Assembly (NCBI GenBank): GCA_017443895.1
Contig: JAFSXU010000004.1
Location: forward strand, 30,001-94,000
Reading direction: 5' to 3'
Source: Clostridia bacterium
GTDB taxonomy: Bacteria > Bacillota > Clostridia > UBA1381
DNA length: 64,000 nucleotides
Positions 52,966 through 61,694 of this stretch are shown piece by piece (position 1 is the stretch's first letter; each line of letters opens with the position of its first letter). The notes under the pieces are model-generated. The model searched no databases, was not told the origin of the DNA, and worked only from the letters and a program-made list of their open reading frames with translations. A program made the position numbers and the translations under genes.

Positions 52966-54177
52966 TTACAGCATTTTCTTTAAATTCTCGTTTACTGCCT
53001 CTAAAAATTCCTGTGTGTTTACCTTTTTCTTATTCGGCAAGGTTGAGAGTAAATACAAATCTCCTGTCATTATTCCGCTCTCAATTGTGTCGATAGTTGC
53101 CTTTTCAAGCTTATCGGCAAATTCCATAAGCTTTGGCAAATTGTCAAGCTCGCCTCTTTTTCTCAATGCGCCCGTCCATGCAAACAGGGTTGCAACAGAG
53201 TTTGTTGAGGTTTCCTCGCCTTTTAGGTGCTTATAATAATGGCGCTGTACCGTTCCGTGTGCAGCCTCATATTCATATATACCCTCAGGGGACACTAAAA
53301 CTGATGTCATCATAGCAAGTGAGCCGTATGCGGTTGCAACCATATCCGACATTACATCGCCGTCATAGTTCTTGCAAGCCCAGATATATCCGCCGTTTGA
53401 ACGGATAACTCTTGCAACGGCATCGTCAATAAGCGTATAGAAATACTCAATACCTGCCTTGTCAAACTTATCCTTATAATCGGCATTAAACACCTCTTCA
53501 AAAATATCCTTAAATGTATGGTCATACTTTTTGGAGATAGTATCCTTACTGGAAAACCACACATCTTTTTTAGTATCAAGCGCATAGTTAAAGCAAGCTC
53601 TTGCAAATGACTCGATTGATTTATCCTTGTTATGCATACCCTGGATAATTCCGTCGCTATCGGAAAAATCATAAATTGTTTCCCTTGTTTCATTTCCCTG
53701 TGCATCGGTTGCGACAAGCTCACACTTGGTGCCTTTTGAAACTCGCATTTCAACATTTTTATAAACATCTCCGTATGCGTGACGGGCAATGGTTATAGGC
53801 TTTGTCCATGTCGGGATATACGGAGTTATGCCCTTTACAAGGATAGGAGTTCTAAACACCGTGCCGTCTAAGATTGCACGGATTGTTCCGTTTGGAGATT
53901 TCCACATCTCTTTTAGGTTATATTCCTCTACCCTCTGTGCGTTTGGCGTTATTGTTGCGCACTTTACCGCAACGCCGTATTTTTTGGTTGCGTTTGCACT
54001 GTCAACCGTTACCTTATCGTCTGTTTTATTTCTATATTCAAGACCTAAATCATAGTATTCGGTTTTTAAGTCTATGTACGGAGTTAATAAAATATCCTTT
54101 ATCATCTTCCATATAATTCTTGTCATTTCGTCGCCGTCCATCTCGACAAGCGGTGTAATCATTTTAATTTTTTCCAT
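52966..54177 (-). CDS. icd: NADP-dependent isocitrate dehydrogenase (dimeric, eukaryote-like type)
   Basis: 403 residues. [17 protein letters not shown] at the N-terminus, [26 protein letters not shown] (substrate loop) and [12 protein letters not shown] near 300 mark the subfamily shared with eukaryotic cytosolic enzymes rather than the E. coli type. It makes 2-oxoglutarate and NADPH. No aconitase or citrate synthase lies in the window. The promoter (TTGACA, 17 bp, TAAGAT) and an unusual leader hairpin are described separately. Confidence 0.94.
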   Translation of the reverse strand: MEKIKMITPLVEMDGDEMTRIIWKMIKDILLTPYIDLKTEYYDLGLEYRNKTDDKVTVDSANATKKYGVAVKCATITPNAQRVEEYNLKEMWKSPNGTIRAILDGTVFRTPILVKGITPYIPTWTKPITIARHAYGDVYKNVEMRVSKGTKCELVATDAQGNETRETIYDFSDSDGIIQGMHNKDKSIESFARACFNYALDTKKDVWFSSKDTISKKYDHTFKDIFEEVFNADYKDKFDKAGIEYFYTLIDDAVARVIRSNGGYIWACKNYDGDVMSDMVATAYGSLAMMTSVLVSPEGIYEYEAAHGTVQRHYYKHLKGEETSTNSVATLFAWTGALRKRGELDNLPKLMEFADKLEKATIDTIESGIMTGDLYLLSTLPNKKKVNTQEFLEAVNENLKKML

Positions 54178-54187
54178 TTGTTTACCT

Positions 54188-54220
54188 CCAAAAAACGGAG
54201 TCCTATCATAGAACTCCTTT
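54188..54220 (-). terminator. Terminator-like hairpin in the icd leader
   Basis: Minus strand GGAGTTCTA-TGA-TAGGACTCC (nine pairs, one G-U) followed by GTTTTTTGG, directly before the icd ribosome site GGAGG. The predicted transcript begins only about 10 nt upstream. It could attenuate icd or stabilise the 5' end. Confidence 0.5.
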
Positions 54221-54230
54221 GCTATAAATT

Positions 54231-54259
54231 ATCTTAGCACAACGGTTTTTTAATGTCAA
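54231..54259 (-). promoter_or_regulatory. Promoter of icd
   Basis: Minus strand TTGACA, 17 bp, TAAGAT with TGC extension. Confidence 0.7.
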
Positions 54260-54335
54260 GATTAAAATGTAACATATTAAAAGCATTTGTGAATATATAT
54301 ATAACTAAGAAACGGACAAAAGGAGGAAAAATTTA

Positions 54336-55814
54336 GTGGAGGATTATAATATTTACAATGATATATCGGAGCGTTCCCAGGGCGATGTTTATATTGGAGT
54401 TGTAGGGCCTGTAAGAACGGGAAAGTCAACCTTTATAAAGCGGTTTATGGATACGGTTGTAATACCAAACATAACAAACGAATACATAAAGGAGCGCGCG
54501 GTTGACGAGCTGCCTCAATCTGCCGAGGGTAAGACAATTATGACAACGGAGCCAAAATTTGTGCCGAATGACGCGGTTGAAATTTCACTTGGCGACAATG
54601 CTCATCTCAGAGTCAGAATGATAGACTGTGTGGGATATGTTGTTCCTTCCTCCTTAGGATACTTTGAGGAGAATGAACCCAGAATGGTACACACACCCTG
54701 GTCCGATGAGCCTATGCCATTTGATGAGGCGGCAAAAATAGGGACAAAAAAAGTCATAAATGAACATTCGACTATCGGTATTGTTATAACCACAGACGGA
54801 ACTGTAACAGACATCCCCCGTTCTGATTATGTAGATGCGGAAAAAAAGGTAATATCTGAATTAAAGGCTATAAATAAGCCGTTTATTGTGCTGTTAAATT
54901 CCGTATCACCCGACAGCTATAATACAAAAACTCTCGCCGCACAAATGGAGGCGCAATACGGCGTACCCGTTATGCCCATAAACTGCGCCGAGCTTGATGC
55001 AGATGATATAAACTCAATAATTGAGAATGTTTTATTTGAGTTTCCGTTAACCGAGATTTGCATTTCCACCCCCGATTGGATTAAAAATATTTCGCCAAAC
55101 CACATGCTGGTACAGGATATAAATAATCTCATCATTTCAAATACCGAGGGTGTGGATAAAATCAGGGACACAAAAGAATTGGCAAATAAAATCAATTCTG
55201 CCGACTTTATAGAAAACGCATACATAGAGGGTATGGATTTGGGCAAAGGGACAGTAAATATCTGTGTGAATTTGTCCGATGAGCTTTTCTATTCGGTACT
55301 TAGCGAGGAAACAGGCTTTGATGTATCGTCAAGAGAGGAAATGATAGCACTACTTTGTGACCTTGCAAAAATGAACGAGGAATATTCCCGTGTAAAGGAC
55401 GCAATAAATCAGGTGTATTCAACAGGCTACGGCGTTGTATATCCCACCCCTGATGAAATGGCATTAGACGAGCCAAAAATCGTTAAGCAGGGCGGAAAGT
55501 TCGGAGTCAAGCTAAAAGCCTCCGCTCCGTCAATACATATGATGCGCGCTCAGATTGAAACAGAGGTATCGCCTATTGTGGGGACAGAAAAGCAGTCCGA
55601 GGACCTTATAAACTATCTTATGTCGGAGTTTGAAACCGATCCGCAAAAGATATGGGACAGCAATATATTCGGTAAATCCTTATACGACCTTGTAAACGAG
55701 GGTTTAAATGCAAAGCTCTCAAAAATGCCCGACGAGGCACGAAACAAGCTACGAGATACGCTTGAAAGGATTATAAATGAGGGAAGTGGTGGTCTTATAT
55801 GTATCATACTTTAA
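54336..55814 (+). CDS. spoIVA: Stage IV sporulation protein A
   Basis: 492 residues, GTG start nine bases after AGGAGG. An N-terminal P-loop ATPase domain has Walker A GPVRTGKST (about 24-32). The middle and C-terminal domains end in GSGGLICIIL, the conserved tail needed for membrane or SpoVM interaction. SpoIVA polymerises on the forespore with ATP hydrolysis to form the basement layer of the coat. Its presence supports true endospore formation. It overlaps the next gene by 16 bases. Confidence 0.95.
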   Translation: MEDYNIYNDISERSQGDVYIGVVGPVRTGKSTFIKRFMDTVVIPNITNEYIKERAVDELPQSAEGKTIMTTEPKFVPNDAVEISLGDNAHLRVRMIDCVGYVVPSSLGYFEENEPRMVHTPWSDEPMPFDEAAKIGTKKVINEHSTIGIVITTDGTVTDIPRSDYVDAEKKVISELKAINKPFIVLLNSVSPDSYNTKTLAAQMEAQYGVPVMPINCAELDADDINSIIENVLFEFPLTEICISTPDWIKNISPNHMLVQDINNLIISNTEGVDKIRDTKELANKINSADFIENAYIEGMDLGKGTVNICVNLSDELFYSVLSEETGFDVSSREEMIALLCDLAKMNEEYSRVKDAINQVYSTGYGVVYPTPDEMALDEPKIVKQGGKFGVKLKASAPSIHMMRAQIETEVSPIVGTEKQSEDLINYLMSEFETDPQKIWDSNIFGKSLYDLVNEGLNAKLSKMPDEARNKLRDTLERIINEGSGGLICIIL

Positions 55815-56530
55815 TAAATATATCTTTGGCAGCCGCAATAGCATTATCGCTTTGCGGCTGTAATGCTAAAAAAGCCGCAAATATAGAAACTGACACGGTT
55901 GAATACGAAACGCAAACCGCAAGCGTATATATTGAGCGCCCAACATTTTCAATACGAAAAAACAAAGATGTGGAGAACAAGTTAAACAAACAGTTTGATG
56001 ATGAAATAAATTCAATGCTTGTTGCCTTTGATACCACCAGCGCAAATGCAGGCGAGCTTTTGGGCGGAAACAAATGTGTTTTTGAACTGCATATTAAAGA
56101 AATGTATAACGAAAATGATTTTTTAAGCATACTCTCAGATACTTATGAATATACGGGCGGTGCGCACGGGCAGAGCGTCTGGACGGCGTATAATATTGAT
56201 ACATTAAACGGGAACACTGTTTTATTGGCGGATTTGTTTGAAAAAAATGATTATATTCCTATATTAGAACATCTTATTGATACGGAGCTTGAAAAAAAGC
56301 CTGACGAATACGGCGATTTATGGGAAAGACCAAAAATAAAGGACGAAAATCAAAAAAATTTTTATATTTCCCCCGACGGACTTACCATTTTTTATGAACC
56401 GTATGACCTGTCATACTATGCGCGCGGGGTTGTTGAGTTTACCCTGCCAAATGATGAAATAAAGCCCATTGTAAAAGAGGAATATAAAAAGTTGTTTAAT
56501 ACGGAAGGTATGAATACCGCAAACAATTAA
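55799..56530 (+). CDS. Putative lipoprotein with DUF4163/DUF3298 (RsiV-like) domains
   Basis: 243 residues. Lipobox near residues 18-21 (LSLCGC). The mature part holds a DUF4163-like strand region (YIERPTFSIRKNKDVENKLNKQ) and the DUF3298 segment (SDTYEYTGGAHGQSVWTAYNID, then LTIFYEPYDLSYYARGVVEFTLP). It resembles the extracytoplasmic part of anti-sigma factor RsiV but has no anti-sigma domain. The ATG lies inside the 3' end of spoIVA and the ribosome site is weak, so translation is probably coupled. Confidence 0.8.
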   Translation: MYHTLINISLAAAIALSLCGCNAKKAANIETDTVEYETQTASVYIERPTFSIRKNKDVENKLNKQFDDEINSMLVAFDTTSANAGELLGGNKCVFELHIKEMYNENDFLSILSDTYEYTGGAHGQSVWTAYNIDTLNGNTVLLADLFEKNDYIPILEHLIDTELEKKPDEYGDLWERPKIKDENQKNFYISPDGLTIFYEPYDLSYYARGVVEFTLPNDEIKPIVKEEYKKLFNTEGMNTANN

Positions 56531-56557
56531 GGAACGGCAAAATGCCGTTCCTTAATT
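56525..56557. terminator. Bidirectional terminator between convergent genes
   Basis: AATTAAGGAACGGCA / TGCCGTTCCTTAATT. The hairpin includes the stop codon of the DUF445 gene. Confidence 0.8.
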
Positions 56558-57460
56558 TAATCTTATAAGTGCAATATTTATAAATCCCATTAAAAAGCCC
56601 AGTAACGCTCCCAAATATACAATCGCTTTTAGCTCCTTGTTCATTACATCTAAAATCATAGTTTCAAGCTCCACCGTACTGAAATTATTTATCTGCGTTT
56701 CAATAACGCCTGCAATATTCAAATCAGACACTATTTTTTGCATATTTTCATTTACAAGCTTTTTATACATAGTTATAAAATCCTCAATCAAATCGGGGAT
56801 TTTATAATCTATTTTTTCAATCAGCAAATTTACACCTGTACTTTGTATTGTATCCGCCTCGTTCTCAATCATTTTATAAATAACACCGTATGCATTTTCC
56901 GATACCATATCGTCAATATTTCTTGCAATATCGGCGGTAAAGCTTGTAACAATCGAGGTATCTAAAAGCCTTGCAATAAAGTTTCCCTCAAGCTTTTCCT
57001 TTGCCTTTTTGAGGATTATATCCCCTACTACCTCGCCTAAATTCGCATTTGTTATCTTATCGGTTATATACGAGGCGCTTTTTCTTATCACCTTTTGGCG
57101 CTTTTTATCAACATCTTCCCTCTCTCCGAATTTCAGCATGAATTCATCAACTGTCCGTGTATCGTTGCGGTAGTGATCGACGATTGCATAAAGCCTCTCA
57201 CGAAGCTTTAAAACAACTTCCTCTGATGTAAGCGTTTTTGCAATAACCTCGCCGTTTAGGAGCTTTACGCTTACCATATTACCAAGCGATTTTGCAATCC
57301 TTGCCTTTTCCTTGGGGATAAGACCGGGGGTAAACGGAATTTGATGCTTTCCTATGTAGTGCGCCCTGCGTGGGTGAAAGAGCATCTTTATTGCTATATC
57401 GTTTGTTATATATCCTATAACCGCCCCCACAATAGGCGGTATGATGTATTGTAATACCAT
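56552..57460 (-). CDS. DUF445 family membrane protein (YheB-like)
   Basis: 302 residues. It opens with a membrane helix and the signature GAVIGYITNDIAIKMLFHPRR, then FTPGLIPKEKARIAKSLG. A long helical soluble middle (about 80-270) precedes a C-terminal membrane helix (LGALLGFLMGFINIALI). The function is unknown. In Bacillus YheB-type proteins have been linked to sporulation. GAGGAGAAG ahead of ATG. Confidence 0.9.
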   Translation of the reverse strand: MVLQYIIPPIVGAVIGYITNDIAIKMLFHPRRAHYIGKHQIPFTPGLIPKEKARIAKSLGNMVSVKLLNGEVIAKTLTSEEVVLKLRERLYAIVDHYRNDTRTVDEFMLKFGEREDVDKKRQKVIRKSASYITDKITNANLGEVVGDIILKKAKEKLEGNFIARLLDTSIVTSFTADIARNIDDMVSENAYGVIYKMIENEADTIQSTGVNLLIEKIDYKIPDLIEDFITMYKKLVNENMQKIVSDLNIAGVIETQINNFSTVELETMILDVMNKELKAIVYLGALLGFLMGFINIALIRLN

Positions 57461-57786
57461 AAACTTCTCCTCTGTAAACTTTAAGGGGATATTGCCTAAG
57501 ACAACACCCTCTCAGACTGTCGAAAAACTGCCCAGACCGCACAAAACTTAAATAATACATTGTTCATCTCTATCTAACTTATTACCATAAATAACGCTAC
57601 CATTTTTGCAAAAAATGGCAGTGTTATGTGCTTTTTGCTCAAATAAACCCTACCGTACCAGCGTACTGCTACGGATTTATTTTCACAAAATCTGGTTTGT
57701 TTTTCGATGTCTGCCAGCGTGTCGATAACTTTATCGACACGCTGAAGAGGATATTGCCTAAGACAATATCCTCTTAGCATATATTT
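57461..57786. other. Hairpin-rich intergenic region
   Basis: No gene. It holds a near-copy pair of GGATATTGCCTAAGACAA (57494 and 57749), a long imperfect hairpin reading on the minus strand ATAACACTGCCATTTTT / AAAAATGGTAGCGTTAT (57587-57625), the 30-bp palindrome (57715-57744) and a perfect AGAGGATATTG-CCTAAGA-CAATATCCTCT hairpin (57746-57774) next to the PPi-PFK stop. Confidence 0.7.
57715..57744. repeat. 30-bp palindrome, copy 2
   Basis: CAGCGTGTCGATAA, CT, TTATCGACACGCTG: the reverse complement of the element at 12889-12918, which makes the two elements identical in opposite orientation. Confidence 0.9.
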
Positions 57787-59016
57787 TTATTTATCTATAA
57801 ACAAGTGTCTTGGCAGACCGTCTACCATGAATGGAGACAGTTCGCCGATAATTAACGGTCTTGCGTATTCGTCAAATTCCTTTGTAACATTTGTACCGTC
57901 GTCACAAATCCACTCGTCAGGCACGCATTTTTCAATGTTTGCAATCTTATTTACATCATATGATGATGTTCTTAACTGATACGGTGCATTGGAAATTCTC
58001 TCAAATATAATCATCTTACCTGTTTCGCCGTTTAGCGCCGCCACAACCGCGTCTGCGCCTGCGGTAAATGCTTCTGTAATATCACGGCGCGATACCATAT
58101 GCGATGCGCACCTTTGAAGCGTTGAAAATACGATACCACGAGATTTAATACCTGTGTTTTCAGCAAGGTAATCCGAAAGATATAGTGCCGTACCGCCAAG
58201 CGTTTTATGTCCAAATGAGTCCTCAAAAACTGTTGACTTATTCGCCTCGCACACATATGTACCGTCGGCAGTTTTAACACCCTCGGATACTGCGATTATT
58301 GCCGTATTTTTAAATTTCTTTACCTCTTTTACACGCTCTAAGAACTTATCATGGTCAAACGGTCGCTCGGGAAGATATATAAGGTCGGGGCCGTTACAGT
58401 CCTCAGACTTTGACAATGACGCCGCCGCCGTAAGCCAGCCTGCGTTTCTTCCCATTATCTCTACAACTGTTATAGAATCTGTCGCATATGTATTGGCATC
58501 ACGGATAATCTCTTTCATTGCAGCCGCAATATACTTTGCCGCCGAGCCATAACCCGGGGTATGGTCTGTTACTGCAAGGTCATTATCAATGGTTTTTGGA
58601 ACACCCATAAATGTAATATCAGAGCCTATTTCCAAAGCATAGTTTGAAAGCTTTTTTATCGTGTCCATTGAATCGTTACCGCCGATATAGAAGAAATGCT
58701 TTATATCAAGACGCTTTAACATATCAAATATACGCTCGTAAATTCCCGGCTTATCCTTTGCCTCGGGTAACTTATACCTGCAAGTTCCCAAAAACGATGA
58801 CGGCGTTCTCTTTAAAAGCTCAATGTCGAGGTCATTCTTGATATAGTCTGAAAGATTTACATATCTGCCTGCCAAAAGTCCCTCAATTCCGTTTCGCATT
58901 CCGTAAACATGCAAACAACCCATATCAATGGCGGTTTTAAAAACTCCCACCAGGCTTGCATTGATTACGGATGTAGGTCCGCCCGACTGACCTACCATAA
59001 CATTACCATGTACCAT
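57787..59016 (-). CDS. pfp: 6-phosphofructokinase, pyrophosphate-dependent type
   Basis: 409 residues of the PFK family. The two residues that separate phosphate donors read Asp115 (GGNDSMD, Gly in ATP enzymes) and Lys141 (PKTIDND, Gly in ATP enzymes), the combination of PPi-dependent PFKs. It interconverts fructose-6-phosphate and fructose-1,6-bisphosphate reversibly. GAGGGA ahead of ATG. Promoter at 59125-59153; its leader contains TTACCC..GGGTAA inverted arms (59059-59111). Confidence 0.9.
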   Translation of the reverse strand: MVHGNVMVGQSGGPTSVINASLVGVFKTAIDMGCLHVYGMRNGIEGLLAGRYVNLSDYIKNDLDIELLKRTPSSFLGTCRYKLPEAKDKPGIYERIFDMLKRLDIKHFFYIGGNDSMDTIKKLSNYALEIGSDITFMGVPKTIDNDLAVTDHTPGYGSAAKYIAAAMKEIIRDANTYATDSITVVEIMGRNAGWLTAAASLSKSEDCNGPDLIYLPERPFDHDKFLERVKEVKKFKNTAIIAVSEGVKTADGTYVCEANKSTVFEDSFGHKTLGGTALYLSDYLAENTGIKSRGIVFSTLQRCASHMVSRRDITEAFTAGADAVVAALNGETGKMIIFERISNAPYQLRTSSYDVNKIANIEKCVPDEWICDDGTNVTKEFDEYARPLIIGELSPFMVDGLPRHLFIDK

Positions 59017-59124
59017 TTTTAATTCCCTCTCTCATAAATTATTTAATATGTAATATTTACCCATATTTTGTATACACAAAACATATTTTTTTATTGTGTT
59101 ACGGGTAATTTTATGATATATTTA

Positions 59125-59153
59125 ATTGTAGCATAATTTATGCAAAATCACAA
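59125..59153 (-). promoter_or_regulatory. Promoter of the phosphofructokinase gene
   Basis: Minus strand TTGTGA, 17 bp, TACAAT. Confidence 0.55.
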
Positions 59154-59197
59154 GTCTAAAAAGACAAATATTGTCCTGTTTGTATCGGTTTTGGGAA

Positions 59198-59225
59198 TTG
59201 TTTTTTCAGAGTTTTAATTTATACT
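59198..59225 (+). promoter_or_regulatory. Promoter of the GH51-GH31 cluster
   Basis: TTGTTT, 16 bp, TATACT, about 33 bp ahead of the GH51 start. Confidence 0.5.
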
Positions 59226-59258
59226 AAACTTAAAATATTTTTGTAGGAGATTATAAAT

Positions 59259-60725
59259 ATGGCAAAAATCAAAGTAAACACAAGCACAAAAAAAGGTAAA
59301 ATAAGCAAATACATATACGGTCAGTTTGCGGAGCATTTGGGAAGATGTATCTATGAAGGTATATATGTCGGTGAGGACAGCGATATTCCAAACATCAACG
59401 GTATGAGATGTGATGTTGTATCTGCGCTCCGTGAGCTTGAAATTCCCGTACTGCGCTGGCCGGGCGGTTGTTTTGCAGACGATTACCACTGGCGTGACGG
59501 CATAGGTCCAAAGGACAAGCGCCCGTACATGGTAAACACGAACTGGGGTAATGTTGTTGAAAACAACCATTTTGGTACACATGAATTTTTTGAGTTGGTG
59601 GAGCAGTTGGGTACAGAGCCATATATATGCGGTAATGTAGGCTCGGGCACGGTACAGGAGATGCGTGACTGGGTTGAGTATATGACATTTGGCGGTGACT
59701 CTCCCCTTGCAAACGAAAGGCGCAAAAACGGACACGACAAGCCTTGGAAATTAAAGTTTTTCGGCGTTGGTAACGAAAACTGGGGCTGCGGCGGCTGGAT
59801 GCGCCCCGAATACTATGCAGACGAGTACCGCCGTTTCTCGACATTTATACGAAACTACGGCGATGAGCCGATGTATAAAATTGTAGGTGGGCCTGACCGC
59901 ACCGATACAAACTGGATGGAGGTTATGATGCAGGAGCCTGTAAAAAATGCAGGCGGTGTGTCGCTCCATAACTACACCTTTACAAAGGACTGGGGTAACA
60001 AGGGATCATCTACATCTGATGATGTAAGTGATTACTATTCATTGATAAATAATGCCCTTGAAATGGACAAAACCATAAAAATGCACGAAGAAATTATGGA
60101 TAGGTATGACCCCGACAAGGAAAAGGGGCTTATTGTTGATGAATGGGGCAACTGGTTTGATGTAATGCCCGGCACTAATCCCGGATTTTTGTATCAGCAA
60201 AACACTATCCGTGATGCTATATGTGGTATGATAACGCTGCACATTTTCCAAAACCATTGCGACAGAGTTTACATGGCAAACATTGCGCAAATGGTAAATG
60301 TATTGCAGGCTATGATTTTAACCGAGGGCGAGAAAATGGTTAAAACTCCTACCTACTACCTTTTCAAGATGATGAAAAAGCATATGGATAGCGAGCTTTT
60401 GGATATTGAGTTTGATAATCTTACACATACAAAAGACGGCGTTACAATACCAAAATTAAGCGTAAATGCCTCCGAAAAATCAGGCGAATACCTTGTTACC
60501 ATGTGTAACACATCGTTAGACGATGATGAGGAAATTGTCCTTGAACTCGATACGGATATACGAGTTGCAAGTGCTGTTTGTATGAGTGCAAATTCAATTT
60601 CCGACTATAACGAATTTGACAAAGACGAGGCAGTTTGCCCGAAGGAAATTGCCGTAAGTGTTGACAAAAACACCGTTAAATTTACACTTCCTAAGATGTC
60701 TGTCTGTGCGATTAGTATTAAGTAA
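59259..60725 (+). CDS. GH51 alpha-L-arabinofuranosidase
   Basis: 488 residues, no signal peptide, so cytoplasmic. TIM barrel with acid/base E173 (GVGNENWGCGG) and nucleophile E295 (VDEWGNW). N-terminal YGQFAEHLGRCIYEGI and LRWPGGCFADDYHWRDGIG are classic GH51. It removes terminal arabinofuranose from arabinan, arabinogalactan or arabinoxylan oligosaccharides. TAGGAG before ATG. The DUF6171 gene starts at the base after its stop. Confidence 0.94.
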   Translation: MAKIKVNTSTKKGKISKYIYGQFAEHLGRCIYEGIYVGEDSDIPNINGMRCDVVSALRELEIPVLRWPGGCFADDYHWRDGIGPKDKRPYMVNTNWGNVVENNHFGTHEFFELVEQLGTEPYICGNVGSGTVQEMRDWVEYMTFGGDSPLANERRKNGHDKPWKLKFFGVGNENWGCGGWMRPEYYADEYRRFSTFIRNYGDEPMYKIVGGPDRTDTNWMEVMMQEPVKNAGGVSLHNYTFTKDWGNKGSSTSDDVSDYYSLINNALEMDKTIKMHEEIMDRYDPDKEKGLIVDEWGNWFDVMPGTNPGFLYQQNTIRDAICGMITLHIFQNHCDRVYMANIAQMVNVLQAMILTEGEKMVKTPTYYLFKMMKKHMDSELLDIEFDNLTHTKDGVTIPKLSVNASEKSGEYLVTMCNTSLDDDEEIVLELDTDIRVASAVCMSANSISDYNEFDKDEAVCPKEIAVSVDKNTVKFTLPKMSVCAISIK

Positions 60726-60980
60726 ATGGAAAAGTGCAAGCGTTGTAATCAGAAAACCCAATTATCAAAAGAGGATATTGATAAAATGGTAAACGAGGTT
60801 ATCAATATGCGTGGCATACGATTGGTTTCTGATGCCGAATACGAAAAAAGAATAGGCATTTGCATGGACTGTGATAAATTTGAGTACGGCTCAACCTGTA
60901 TGCTATGTGGCTGTGTTATGCAGGTGCGCGCAAGGCTCAAAGACGGCAAATGCCCATACCCCAAGCAAAAAAAGTGGTAA
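60726..60980 (+). CDS. DUF6171 family small zinc-ribbon-like protein
   Basis: 84 residues. An N-terminal CKRCNQ pair and a C-terminal CMDCDKF..CMLCGCVMQVRARLKDGKCPYP cysteine cluster suggest a small metal-binding protein. It begins directly after the GH51 stop and ends four bases before comF. The function is unknown. Its position may reflect co-transcription rather than a shared role. Real gene rather than shadow: cysteine pattern and basic PKQKKW end match the DUF6171 group. Confidence 0.8.
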   Translation: MEKCKRCNQKTQLSKEDIDKMVNEVINMRGIRLVSDAEYEKRIGICMDCDKFEYGSTCMLCGCVMQVRARLKDGKCPYPKQKKW

Positions 60981-60984
60981 AATT

Positions 60985-61692
60985 ATGATAAATTTATTTT
61001 ACAGACAGCCTGTCTGCATTATATGCGAAAACCGCATACACAAAAGCCATACACATGTAATGGCTAACAGGCTTTGTATTTGTAAGAGCTGTTACAATAA
61101 GCTGTATAGAATACCTATCCCCTCACAGGGTACAAAGCATACAAAATATGTGCTGTCGCCGTTTTATTACAAGGGCGGGTACCGTGAGGCAATCCTAAAA
61201 TATAAATTTTCGGGAAGTCATGCATATGCCCTTGTGTTTGCAAAGCTCATGTCAGATTTTATAAAGGATATTGACGATATTTGCACTGCTGACATGATCG
61301 TTGCTGTGCCGATATCGCAGGAGCGTTTAAACGAGCGTGGCTTTAATCAGACACAACTAATACTTGACTGCATGAAAGACGAACTTTCACTAAACTACAG
61401 GCAAGATGTGCTTATACGAAGCAAGGACACAGAGCATCAGTCAAGACTTTCAGGATATGAAAGATTTAAAAATGTCAAAGATGCGTTTTTGGTTTCGGGA
61501 GATGTTAAAAATATGCGCATAGTTGTATTTGATGATGTGTATACAACGGGTAACACCATGGAGGCTTGCGCAAAGGCGCTTATAGATGCAGGTGCAAAAG
61601 AGGTTATTGCCCTCACCCTTGCAGAGGTTGTACAAAAGAGCAATGACACAGGCGCAGAAGTGATTTTGTATCATTCAAAAAAGGAGAAATAA
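60985..61692 (+). CDS. comF: ComF family phosphoribosyltransferase-like protein
   Basis: 235 residues from the ATG at 60985 (an extension to 60871 would overlap the previous gene out of frame). An N-terminal zinc-ribbon has PVCIICENR and CICKSCYNKL. The PRTase domain contains VPISQERLNERGFNQTQLI and the PRPP loop VVFDDVYTTGNTMEACAKAL. ComF acts in DNA uptake in Bacillus; in other bacteria its role is unproven. Two bases separate its stop from the GH31 start. Confidence 0.9.
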   Translation: MINLFYRQPVCIICENRIHKSHTHVMANRLCICKSCYNKLYRIPIPSQGTKHTKYVLSPFYYKGGYREAILKYKFSGSHAYALVFAKLMSDFIKDIDDICTADMIVAVPISQERLNERGFNQTQLILDCMKDELSLNYRQDVLIRSKDTEHQSRLSGYERFKNVKDAFLVSGDVKNMRIVVFDDVYTTGNTMEACAKALIDAGAKEVIALTLAEVVQKSNDTGAEVILYHSKKEK

Positions 61693-61694
61693 TA

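Noticed and set aside
53352..53789. 145-codon frame inside icd on the same strand
   Set aside because: Out-of-frame reading of icd.
57279..57780. Short minus-strand frames of 93 and 68 codons around the DUF445 start and upstream gap
   Set aside because: They run through hairpin repeats and overlap the DUF445 start in another frame; no ribosome site.
59214..59844. Two long minus-strand frames (173 and 149 codons) over the GH51 start
   Set aside because: Antisense to conserved GH51 motifs; no ribosome sites.
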